Shown piece by piece: positions 1-5,898 of a stretch of DNA of 7,904 bases. The notes under the pieces were generated by a model. It made no database searches and was not told the DNA's origin. It worked only from the letters and a program-made list of their open reading frames with translations. The translations under genes were made by a program, and so were the position numbers. The DNA comes from Sphingomonas sp. (GTDB lineage Bacteria; Pseudomonadota; Alphaproteobacteria; Sphingomonadales; Sphingomonadaceae), in NCBI GenBank assembly GCA_030146605.1, contig JASLBO010000127.1, positions 1 through 7,904 of the forward strand, read 5' to 3'. Each line of letters opens with the position of its first letter. The first letter of the stretch is position 1.

Positions 1-8
1 CTACCCGA

Positions 9-965
9 ATGGTCTCGGGGGTTTCCATCATCGAAGCGCAGGTTTCCGCCGCCGCCAACGGCTGGCGGCTCGACCGTGCGCTGGCCGACGCGGTGCCGAC
101 CTTGTCGCGCGAGCGGCTGAAGGCGCTGATTTCGTCGGGCGCGGTGAGCGACCGTAACGGCGCGCTGCTGCGCGATCCCGCCAGGAAGGCCGTCGCCGGC
201 GACGTGCTGTCGGTTGCGGTACCCAATCCGACGCCGGCGCATAACGAAGCGCAGGATATCCCGCTGGTCGTCGCGTTCGAGGACGAGCATCTGATCGTGA
301 TCGACAAGCCCGCGGGGCTCGTCGTCCACCCCGCGGCGGGCAATTTCGACGGCACGCTCGTCAACGCCTTGCTCCACCATTGCGCCGGTCAGCTCTCGGG
401 GATCGGCGGCGTCGCCCGGCCCGGAATCGTCCACCGGATCGACAAGGACACGTCCGGGCTGTTGGTCGCCGCCAAGAGCGATCGCGCACACATCGGGCTC
501 GCCGCGCAGTTCAAGGCGCATTCGATCGACAGGCGCTATCGTGCAATCGTCGCCGGACGAGTGTCAACTTCGGCGGGTACGGTGTCCACGTTCCTCGGGC
601 GATCGTCCACGAACCGCAAGAAAATGGCCGTTGTCCGCGAAGGCAGTGGAAAACACGCAGTCACGCACTGGAGCATCGTACAGCCCTTGCGCGACGCAAC
701 CCTGGTCGAATGCCGGCTCGAGACCGGACGTACGCATCAGGTCCGCGTCCACATGGCGTCGATCGGCCATCCGCTGCTCGGCGATCCGGTCTATGGCAGC
801 ACCCGGCCGGTGCATCGTGCACTTTTGGCAACCTTGAATTTCCGGCGCCAGGCCTTGCATGCGGCGCATCTGGGGTTCATTCACCCCGTGAAAAGCTGCG
901 CTTTGGCGTTCGATAGCGAAATGCCTGCGGATATGCAGGAACTGTTCAATAAGCTCATCGTATGA
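9..965 (+). CDS. RluD/RluA-family 23S rRNA pseudouridine synthase
   Basis: This cytoplasmic enzyme isomerises uridine to pseudouridine in large-subunit rRNA. It is 318 residues long, normal for the RluD type. An N-terminal S4-like RNA-binding region (about residues 18-80) is followed by the synthase domain. The synthase shows the DKPAGLVVHP segment (99-108), the HRIDKDTSG signature (142-150) whose first Asp (Asp145) is the expected catalytic residue, and RTHQVRVHMASIGHPLLGDP near the C-terminus. The ATG lies only 8 bases from the window edge and the frame is open upstream, so neither a ribosome binding site nor the true start can be judged. rpoH follows on the same strand after about 50 bases, an arrangement common in alphaproteobacteria. 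Family assignment is secure. Whether the target is the RluD site (U1911/1915/1917) or another is inference, so I leave the symbol blank. Confidence 0.93.
   Translation: MVSGVSIIEAQVSAAANGWRLDRALADAVPTLSRERLKALISSGAVSDRNGALLRDPARKAVAGDVLSVAVPNPTPAHNEAQDIPLVVAFEDEHLIVIDKPAGLVVHPAAGNFDGTLVNALLHHCAGQLSGIGGVARPGIVHRIDKDTSGLLVAAKSDRAHIGLAAQFKAHSIDRRYRAIVAGRVSTSAGTVSTFLGRSSTNRKKMAVVREGSGKHAVTHWSIVQPLRDATLVECRLETGRTHQVRVHMASIGHPLLGDPVYGSTRPVHRALLATLNFRRQALHAAHLGFIHPVKSCALAFDSEMPADMQELFNKLIV
938..962 (+). promoter_or_regulatory. Possible EcfG-type stress promoter upstream of rpoH
   Basis: GGAAC at 938-942 is followed by 16 bases and CGTA at 959-962. The alphaproteobacterial general stress sigma factor EcfG prefers GGAAC, a 16-17 base gap, then CGTT, so the -35 is perfect and the -10 has one mismatch. 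It overlaps the end of the pseudouridine synthase gene and lies about 55 bases before the rpoH start. Chance occurrence is quite possible in a sequence this size. Confidence 0.28.
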
Positions 966-1002
966 TTTTCGTGGCGCTGACCGTGCGGTACTGCGTCCAG
1001 TG

Positions 1003-1009
1003 AAGGGAG
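1003..1009 (+). promoter_or_regulatory. Ribosome binding site that fixes the rpoH start
   Basis: AAGGGAG at 1003-1009 is a strong Shine-Dalgarno match. It lies 7 bases before the ATG at 1017 but only 1 base before the in-frame TTG at 1011. This spacing favours the ATG as the true start. Confidence 0.75.
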
Positions 1010-1016
1010 ATTGATC

Positions 1017-1922
1017 ATGGCAACCGGCAGCAACGTCCCCGCGACGATTCCTGCGCTCGGCGGAGAGGCGAGCCTCAACCGCTATCTGTCCGAGATCAAG
1101 AAATTCCCCATTCTCGCGCCCGAGCAGGAATATATGCTCGCCAAGCGCTTCCAGGAGCATGGCGACCCCGATGCGGCGGCGCAGCTCGTGACGTCGCATC
1201 TGCGGCTCGTGGCCAAGATCGCCATGGGGTATCGCGGCTATGGCCTCCCCGTCTCCGAGCTGATCTCGGAAGGCAATATCGGCCTGATGCAGGGCGTGAA
1301 GAAGTTTGAGCCCGATCGCGGCTTCCGCCTCGCCACCTATGCGATGTGGTGGATCCGCGCCTCGATCCAGGAATTCATCCTGCGCAGCTGGTCGCTCGTC
1401 AAGATGGGCACCACCGCTGCTCAGAAGAAATTGTTCTTCAATCTCAGACGGATGAAGGCCAAACTTGACGCGTTCGAGGATGGTGATCTCAGCCCCGAGC
1501 ATCTCGCCAAGATCGCCACCGATCTCGGCGTGACCGAGGAAGAGGTCACCTCGATGAACCGCCGCATGGCGATGGGCGGCGATACTTCGCTCAACGTGCC
1601 GATGCGCGAGGATGGCGACGGCCAGTGGCAGGATTGGCTGCAGGACGACAGCCAGCTCCAGGACGAGGCGGTCGCCGAAGCGCAGGAGGCCGATGTCCGC
1701 CACGAGATGCTCGTGGATGCGATGGAAGACCTCAACGAGCGCGAGAAGCACATCCTCACCGAGCGCCGTCTGACCGATGATCCCAAGACGCTCGAGGAGC
1801 TCAGCCAGGTTTACGGCGTGTCGCGCGAGCGCGTCCGCCAGATCGAGGTCCGCGCCTTCGAGAAGCTGCAAAAGGCGATGATGCGCCTCGCCGGAGAGAA
1901 GCGGCTGCTTGCAGCTTACTGA
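1017..1922 (+). CDS. rpoH: RNA polymerase heat-shock sigma factor RpoH (sigma-32)
   Basis: This sigma factor directs RNA polymerase to heat-shock and protein-quality promoters. The 301-residue protein has region 2 (about 55-125, with the LISEGNIGLMQGVKKFEP core and the TYAMWWIRASIQEFI helix). The RpoH box QKKLFFNLR follows at 136-144 and separates RpoH from RpoD-type sigmas. Region 4 ends in the helix-turn-helix YGVSRERVRQIEVRAFEKL. Length is typical. A TTG six bases earlier is in frame, but the ribosome binding site supports the ATG. It follows the pseudouridine synthase gene by about 50 bases and precedes mtgA by 44 bases on the same strand. A weak EcfG-like promoter lies upstream. Many alphaproteobacteria carry two rpoH paralogues; this window cannot show which one this is. 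Confidence 0.96.
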   Translation: MATGSNVPATIPALGGEASLNRYLSEIKKFPILAPEQEYMLAKRFQEHGDPDAAAQLVTSHLRLVAKIAMGYRGYGLPVSELISEGNIGLMQGVKKFEPDRGFRLATYAMWWIRASIQEFILRSWSLVKMGTTAAQKKLFFNLRRMKAKLDAFEDGDLSPEHLAKIATDLGVTEEEVTSMNRRMAMGGDTSLNVPMREDGDGQWQDWLQDDSQLQDEAVAEAQEADVRHEMLVDAMEDLNEREKHILTERRLTDDPKTLEELSQVYGVSRERVRQIEVRAFEKLQKAMMRLAGEKRLLAAY

Positions 1923-1926
1923 CGAA

Positions 1927-2003
1927 GCGGTTGCGTTGATCGGCCGGTGCCGCCAATCGTGCCTGCATGGGTGACGAACGGCACGACGGTCTGACGCAAC
2001 CGC
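1927..2003 (+). repeat. Nested inverted repeats bracketing the mtgA start codon
   Basis: A perfect 10-bp inverted repeat, GCGGTTGCGT (1927-1936) and ACGCAACCGC (1994-2003), encloses a second perfect 7-bp repeat, TCGTGCC (1957-1963) and GGCACGA (1980-1986). The inner stem can be extended by two C-G pairs across a small internal loop. The mtgA ATG at 1967 sits in the 16-base inner loop, and the outer stem starts 4 bases after the rpoH stop codon. As RNA this could fold into one long hairpin affecting mtgA translation or the rpoH mRNA 3' end. There is no T-tract, so it is not a standard intrinsic terminator. Function is inference. Confidence 0.5.
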
Positions 2004-2728
2004 AAGCGCCGCAGGTGCCAGAGCCTGCGGTGCGGCCACGCAAATCGCTCAAGCGCCGCATTCTCGGCTGGGTCGTCAAGGCGATCCTGATCTTCTTCCT
2101 CGGCTCTTTGCTCTGGGTCGCCGCATTGCGCTTCATCAACCCGCCGATCACCTTCACGATGATCGGCGACGTGGTCGGCGGCCACGGCGTCACCAAACAC
2201 TGGATGAGCCTGAGCCGCATCGACCCGAGCATGGCCCGCGCCGCGATCGCCGCGGAGGATTCGCGCTTTTGCCAGCATGATGGGTTCGATTACAAAGCGA
2301 TCGCCGCCGCCGCAGCGCGCAACGCCGCCGGCAAGAAGCGCATCCGCGGCGGCTCGACGATCAGCCAGCAGACCGCCAAGAACGTCTTCCTCTGGCAGGG
2401 CGGCGGCTATTTCCGCAAAGGCCTCGAGGCGTATTTCACCCTGCTCATCGAGAATATCTGGGGCAAGCGGCGGATCATGGAAGTCTATCTCAACGTCGCC
2501 GAAACCGGGATCGGCACCTACGGCGTCAATGCCGGCGCGATGCGCTATTTCAAGCACGACGCCTCTCGGCTCAGCCAGCGGGAAGCGGCGCTGATCGCCG
2601 CAGTCCTGCCGCTGCCGAAAAAGCGCGCCGCGATCGAGCCCCGGGGCTTCACGCGGCGCTATGGCAATTCGATCAACCGGCGGATCACCGTCGTCCGCGG
2701 AGGCGGGCTCGACGCCTGCCTGCGCTGA
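1967..2728 (+). CDS. mtgA: Monofunctional biosynthetic peptidoglycan glycosyltransferase MtgA
   Basis: This inner-membrane enzyme polymerises lipid II into glycan strands and lacks the transpeptidase domain of class A PBPs. The 253-residue protein has a Pro/Gln-rich cytoplasmic N-terminus and one membrane anchor (about 32-55). The GT51 domain follows, with AAEDSRFCQHDGFD (catalytic Glu97), RGGSTISQQTAKNVFLW (127-143), KGLEAYFTLLIE (second Glu, 154) and KRRIMEVYLNVAETG. The 57-residue spacing of the two Glu residues matches the family. No clear ribosome binding site precedes the ATG, which lies in the loop of the nested inverted repeats. GTG codons at 2015 and 2030 are in frame before the anchor and could be starts instead. 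It lies 44 bases after rpoH, and its stop abuts the stop of the convergent small gene. Confidence 0.93.
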   Translation: MGDERHDGLTQPQAPQVPEPAVRPRKSLKRRILGWVVKAILIFFLGSLLWVAALRFINPPITFTMIGDVVGGHGVTKHWMSLSRIDPSMARAAIAAEDSRFCQHDGFDYKAIAAAAARNAAGKKRIRGGSTISQQTAKNVFLWQGGGYFRKGLEAYFTLLIENIWGKRRIMEVYLNVAETGIGTYGVNAGAMRYFKHDASRLSQREAALIAAVLPLPKKRAAIEPRGFTRRYGNSINRRITVVRGGGLDACLR

Positions 2729-3016
2729 TTATTCGACCTTCTTGGCGGCGTCCTTCGCCGCACCGCCGACATCCTTGGCGGCGTCGCTGACGCTCTCGGC
2801 GGCGCCGGTGATCGCGTCGGTCTTGATGTTCTCGCGGCTGTTCTGGTTGACCAGATAGAGCGCGCCGACCACGACGAGTATCAGCACGGCCAGCCCGATC
2901 AGCAGGCCCGCGCCGCTGCCGCGCCGCTCGACCACCACCGTGCTGGGACCGCTATCGGTCTCGGTGACGCGCTCGGCAGTCACGCCATCGGTACGCTCTA
3001 CGATTCGATCGGCCAT
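2729..3016 (-). CDS. Small single-span membrane protein, possibly stress-induced
   Basis: I do not recognise a named family. The 95-residue product has a charged, Thr/Glu-rich N-terminus (1-33) and one strongly hydrophobic segment (about 36-56, ending LYLVNQNSRENIK). The tail is Ala/Lys/Asp-rich (about 68-95, VSDAAKDVGGAAKDAAKKVE) and looks like an amphipathic helix, loosely similar to LEA-like or stress-related tails. The start is supported by GAGGGAG about 6 bases before the ATG. It lies 75 bases after ybaB on the same strand and has its own candidate EcfG-type promoter in that gap, which would make it a stress protein; that role is inference. Its TAA is immediately adjacent to the mtgA TGA from the other strand. 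Confidence 0.82.
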   Translation of the reverse strand: MADRIVERTDGVTAERVTETDSGPSTVVVERRGSGAGLLIGLAVLILVVVGALYLVNQNSRENIKTDAITGAAESVSDAAKDVGGAAKDAAKKVE

Positions 3017-3045
3017 GTCTCACTCCCTCGTTTATGTGCGGCAGC

Positions 3046-3071
3046 AACCGAGGAGCGGGCAGGATGGTTCC
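3046..3071 (-). promoter_or_regulatory. Candidate EcfG (general stress response) promoter
   Basis: On the - strand, GGAAC (3071-3067) is followed by 17 bases and GGTT (3049-3046). The alphaproteobacterial EcfG consensus is GGAAC, 16-17 bases, CGTT, so only one -10 base differs. Transcription would begin near 3039, leaving a leader of about 22 bases that contains the GAGGGAG ribosome binding site of the 95-residue gene. The geometry is good and the site is in a true intergenic gap, but no expression evidence is available. Confidence 0.5.
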
Positions 3072-3091
3072 GGCGTTAACCCTGATACAGG

Positions 3092-3415
3092 TTAGAAGGG
3101 CAGCTTGAAGCCCGGCGGGAGCGGCAAGCCGCTGCTCATTTTGGACATTTCGGTGGCCGAGGCCGCATCGGCCTTGGCCCGCGCATCGTTGAACGCCGCC
3201 GCCACCAGATCCTCGAGCATGCCCTTCTCGGATGGCGCGAGCAGCGATTCGTCGATGTCGATGCCGATCACGCGGCCCTTGGCGCTCGCCTTGACCTTGA
3301 CCAGCCCGCCGCCCGACGCGCCCTCGACTTCGATCGTGTCGAGCGTCGCCTGCGCCTTGGTGAGTTCGGCCTGGACGTTCTGCGCCATGGCCATGATGTC
3401 TTCGAGGCTCTTCAT
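3092..3415 (-). CDS. ybaB: YbaB/EbfC-family nucleoid-associated protein
   Basis: This is a small DNA-binding protein that forms dimers with a tweezer-like shape and coats or organises the nucleoid. The 107 residues have the family layout. An N-terminal Met/Gln/Ala-rich helix (IMAMAQNVQAELTKAQATL) is followed by the glycine-rich beta region GASGGGLVKVKASAKGRV (about 33-50) and a C-terminal helix. The tail SSGLPLPPGFKLPF matches the usual ending in Pro/Gly/Phe. Its ATG overlaps the dnaX TGA as ATGA, implying translational coupling. A GGAG lies 9 bases upstream, inside dnaX. dnaX-ybaB is one of the most conserved bacterial gene pairs and is usually followed by recR. Here the next gene is the 95-residue membrane protein. 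Confidence 0.94.
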   Translation of the reverse strand: MKSLEDIMAMAQNVQAELTKAQATLDTIEVEGASGGGLVKVKASAKGRVIGIDIDESLLAPSEKGMLEDLVAAAFNDARAKADAASATEMSKMSSGLPLPPGFKLPF

Positions 3416-5034
3416 GCCTGATTGCTCCGTATATGGGTCCAGCCGATCAGTTCGGCGTCGGGAAAGGCTTCGATCGCGGCGGCGACCACCGGCGAGCGCA
3501 ACACCGCGTCCCGCTCCGCCGCCTGATTGGCCGCCTGCTGCTCGCGCAGCGTGAGGGCGCCCGCCTGCTCAACGCATGTCAGGCGCCAATTGACCCCGGT
3601 CGATTCGCGCAAGGCCGCGGCCAGATCGCGAAGGAAGTCGTGCGGCAGTTCACGCGCGGTTCCGAACTCGAATTCGGAACCCTCGAACCGCACCGGCCGC
3701 AAATAATCGCGCACCTGCTGGGCGAGCTGGAAACGCTTGTTGGTCTCCAGATGCGTGACCAGCTCGGCCATGTTGGTCGGCATCGCCGGCTGCGCGCTGC
3801 CCGCAGGCGCGGCTGCGGGCGCGGAAATGCTCACGCTGCCGTTCGCCAGCTGGCGCGCCAGCTCGCCCGGATCGGGCAATTGCGAGGCATGGATCACCCG
3901 CAACAGCGCCATCTCGCACGCTTCGATCGGCAGCGCCGCCTTGGCGACTTCGTCATGTCCGCGCAGCAGCAATTGCCACAGCCGGTGCAGCGCCGGGAAG
4001 GAAAGCCCGGCCGCCCAACCCTCCAGCGCCTTCATTTCCTCGGCCGACTGCCCGGAAGTCGCATCGGTGCCGAGCTTCGCCAGCGTCACGCCGTGGACGG
4101 TCTCGAGCAAGGTGCGCAGCACCGCCTGCGGATCGACTCCCAGATCATATTGCCCGCGCAGCGACGCCAGCGCGCCCAGCGCATCCCCGGCCAGCAGCAA
4201 CCCGAACAGCGATCGGATCGCGCCCCGATCCGAAAGGCCGAGCATCTGGCGCACCGCCTCGGCACGCACGCCTCCGCCTTCCAGCCCGGCATGTGCGATC
4301 GCCTGGTCGAGGATCGACAGCCCATCGCGCGCCGAACCTTCCGCCGCGCGCGCGATCAGCGTCAGCGCCTCGGGCTCCGCCTCGACACCCTCGGCCCGCG
4401 AAACCCGCGCGAAATGACCTGCGAGCATCTCCGCGGGGATCCGCCGCAGGTCGAAGCGCTGGCAGCGCGACAGCACCGTCACCGGCACCTTGTTGACCTC
4501 GGTCGTGGCGAACAGGAACTTCACATGCGCCGGCGGCTCCTCCAGCGTCTTGAGCAGGCCGTTGAACGCCGCCTTCGAGAGCATGTGGACTTCGTCGATG
4601 ATGTAGATCTTGTAGCGCGCCGAGACCGCCGAATAGCGCGACGCCTCGATGATCTCGCGAATGTCGTCGATGCCGGTGTGGCTGGCGGCGTCCATCTCGA
4701 TCACGTCGATATGGCGCCCCTCGGCGATCGCCCGGCACGGCTCGCACACCCCGCAGGGATCGATCGTCGGGCCGCCCTGCCCGTCGGGTCCGATGCAATT
4801 GAGCGCCTTGGCGATCAGCCGCGCGGTCGAGGTCTTGCCGACGCCGCGCACTCCGGTGAGCAGAAACGCATGCGCCAGCCGGTCCCGCTTGATCGCGTTG
4901 CCCAAGGTCTGGACCATCGCGTCCTGCCCGATCAGCTCGGAGAAGGTCTGCGGCCGGTATTTGCGCGCGAGGACACGGTAAGCTTCGCCCTTGGGCTGGG
5001 GCGGTTCGTCGAGGCCAAGGAGGGATTCGGACAT
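3412..5034 (-). CDS. dnaX: DNA polymerase III subunit tau (and gamma), clamp loader
   Basis: This AAA+ ATPase loads the sliding clamp and couples the polymerase cores at the replication fork. The 540-residue protein shows the YRPQTFSELIGQ entry (26-37), Walker A GVRGVGKT (61-68), Walker B YIIDEVH (144-150), sensor-1 ATTE (176-179), the SRC Arg finger (189-191) and sensor-2 GSARDGLS (233-240). Zinc ligands are Cys80, 94, 97 and 100, with a first gap longer than in E. coli. An Ala/Pro/Ser linker (398-420) precedes the polymerase-binding C-terminal domain, so this is a full tau form though shorter than E. coli tau (643 aa). I see no A-rich slippery site of the E. coli frameshift type. The gene starts 8 bases after the membrane-protein stop and overlaps ybaB by ATGA. 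No strong ribosome binding site is visible. Confidence 0.97.
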   Translation of the reverse strand: MSESLLGLDEPPQPKGEAYRVLARKYRPQTFSELIGQDAMVQTLGNAIKRDRLAHAFLLTGVRGVGKTSTARLIAKALNCIGPDGQGGPTIDPCGVCEPCRAIAEGRHIDVIEMDAASHTGIDDIREIIEASRYSAVSARYKIYIIDEVHMLSKAAFNGLLKTLEEPPAHVKFLFATTEVNKVPVTVLSRCQRFDLRRIPAEMLAGHFARVSRAEGVEAEPEALTLIARAAEGSARDGLSILDQAIAHAGLEGGGVRAEAVRQMLGLSDRGAIRSLFGLLLAGDALGALASLRGQYDLGVDPQAVLRTLLETVHGVTLAKLGTDATSGQSAEEMKALEGWAAGLSFPALHRLWQLLLRGHDEVAKAALPIEACEMALLRVIHASQLPDPGELARQLANGSVSISAPAAAPAGSAQPAMPTNMAELVTHLETNKRFQLAQQVRDYLRPVRFEGSEFEFGTARELPHDFLRDLAAALRESTGVNWRLTCVEQAGALTLREQQAANQAAERDAVLRSPVVAAAIEAFPDAELIGWTHIRSNQA

Positions 5035-5042
5035 TACGCGAA

Positions 5043-5678
5043 CTATCTAGGCGCCCCGACCGCATTTGTCGAAGCCGCGCGTGCGGCTTCGCCGTTCAGC
5101 CCGACCGAATTGCTCCATTCCGAATTGGGCAAGGCATTGGTGGCGACGAGCAGATACTGCACCAGCAGGATCGCGAGCAGAGCGATGTTCGCACCCCGCG
5201 ATCGCACGAAGAGCAGCAGCAAAAGCGGAATCCAGTACATGGCCTGCCACACGAAGAACCAGACGTCGTCGCGCGCCGGAATCAGGATCGAAAGCTGGAG
5301 CAACAGCCCCGGAACGTTCGCGAGCATGACCCCGGCGATCACCAGCCGCTTTTGCTTGAAATAATGATCGTCGAGCACAGGCCAGGTCCCTTCGCGGCGC
5401 GGGAACACGCTGGCAGCGCCGAAGAAATAAGCGAGCGCGACGATCAGCGCGCCGAACATGGTCGGCCAGTCTATGTGGATCAGATCGCGTACCGACCAGG
5501 TCCACAGCCAGTAGCTGGCAAGGTCGAGCAGCACGAATATCGCGAGCATCGGAGTCAGCACGCCGAGCCTGACGGTATCGCGCGCCGCGACCGCATCGGT
5601 GAACCTGTGCGCGATCTCGGCCAGGGTCAGGCCGAGCAGCAGCCCGAACAAGGTGAAGAAGTAGTCGAATTCGCTCAT
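5043..5678 (-). CDS. Multi-pass inner-membrane protein of unknown function
   Basis: I do not recognise a named family. The 211-residue product has about six hydrophobic segments, near residues 6-23, 40-61, 73-92, 112-133, 140-158 and 163-182. Polar or charged links lie between them, such as PRREGTWPVLDDHYFKQKR (93-111). Glu21 and His24 lie at the end of the first span and Asp52 is inside the second, so buried polar residues may matter. The last 25 residues are soluble and Ala/Asn-rich. The ATG has a short G-run (GGGGG) 5 bases upstream. It lies between ffs and dnaX, about 50 bases after the RNA and 8 bases before dnaX, so it is probably co-transcribed with dnaX. Nothing in the sequence links it directly to replication or protein targeting. 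Confidence 0.85.
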   Translation of the reverse strand: MSEFDYFFTLFGLLLGLTLAEIAHRFTDAVAARDTVRLGVLTPMLAIFVLLDLASYWLWTWSVRDLIHIDWPTMFGALIVALAYFFGAASVFPRREGTWPVLDDHYFKQKRLVIAGVMLANVPGLLLQLSILIPARDDVWFFVWQAMYWIPLLLLLFVRSRGANIALLAILLVQYLLVATNALPNSEWSNSVGLNGEAARAASTNAVGAPR

Positions 5679-5730
5679 GCTGACCCCCGCTTGCGGTGTG
5701 GCAGCTTCAGCGTGCTTCGAAAAGGTAAGA

Positions 5731-5822
5731 GGTGGGAGCCGGAACGACCCGACACGAAATCGTTACGGCTGCTTCCTTCCGGATCTGACCGGGTTGGCGA
5801 CGGCATCGTCCGCCCGACTCCC
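5731..5822 (-). ncRNA. ffs: Signal recognition particle RNA (4.5S type)
   Basis: This RNA scaffolds Ffh in the signal recognition particle for co-translational membrane targeting. On the - strand it carries the near-invariant Ffh-binding hairpin. GGTCAGATCC (5790-5781) runs into GGAAGGAAGCAGCC (5780-5767), with the GGAA tetraloop closed by UCC/GGA. It matches the E. coli 4.5S core except for one G-to-A change. The ends pair: GGGAGTC (5822-5816) with GGCTCCC (5740-5734), seven pairs including one G-U. That gives a compact RNA of roughly 92 nt, like other small bacterial SRP RNAs. A pyrimidine run (TCTTACCTTTTC, 5730-5719) follows and may end transcription. Exact ends are estimated from pairing and the promoter. 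Its place before dnaX-ybaB matches synteny known in distant bacteria. Confidence 0.95.
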
Positions 5823-5828
5823 GCGGCG

Positions 5829-5857
5829 CATATGGGCGAAGTGCCGCGGCGAGGCAA
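5829..5857 (-). promoter_or_regulatory. Sigma70-like promoter of ffs
   Basis: On the - strand, TTGCCT (5857-5852) and CATATG (5834-5829) are separated by 17 bases. They end 6 bases before the GGGAG that starts the SRP RNA helix. Spacing to the inferred RNA end is ideal. The -35 keeps the TTG core, while the -10 match is moderate. Confidence 0.6.
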
Positions 5858-5860
5858 GGG

Positions 5861-5892
5861 GGCGGGAGCGCCCGAGATTGCGCGCTCCCGCC
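5861..5892 (-). terminator. Perfect 11-bp hairpin after the small secreted-protein gene
   Basis: GGCGGGAGCGC (5892-5882) and GCGCTCCCGCC (5871-5861) form a perfect 11-bp stem with a 10-base loop. The stem begins 6 bases after the TGA of the upstream gene. The position and strength suit a transcription terminator, but no U-tract follows, so it may act with Rho or as an RNA 3'-end stabiliser. It ends 3 bases before the -35 of the ffs promoter and would insulate ffs from read-through. Confidence 0.62.
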
Positions 5893-5898
5893 AACATG

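Noticed and set aside
832..866. CTTGAA followed by CTTGCAT in the end of the pseudouridine synthase gene, considered as a heat-shock promoter for rpoH
   Set aside because: There is no convincing sigma-32 -10 at the proper spacing, and it lies about 150 bases inside coding sequence.
961..966. TATGAT as a sigma70 -10 for rpoH
   Set aside because: The hexamer is good but no -35 resembling TTGACA is found 16-18 bases upstream.
564..2039. A 491-codon open frame on the - strand across the pseudouridine synthase, rpoH and the start of mtgA
   Set aside because: It lies opposite genes with clear family motifs, has no recognisable domain, and is the long antisense frame expected in GC-rich DNA.
3433..5364. 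A 643-codon open frame on the + strand opposite dnaX
   Set aside because: It is Arg/Gln/His-rich with no family signature and mirrors the strongly conserved dnaX, so it is a shadow frame.
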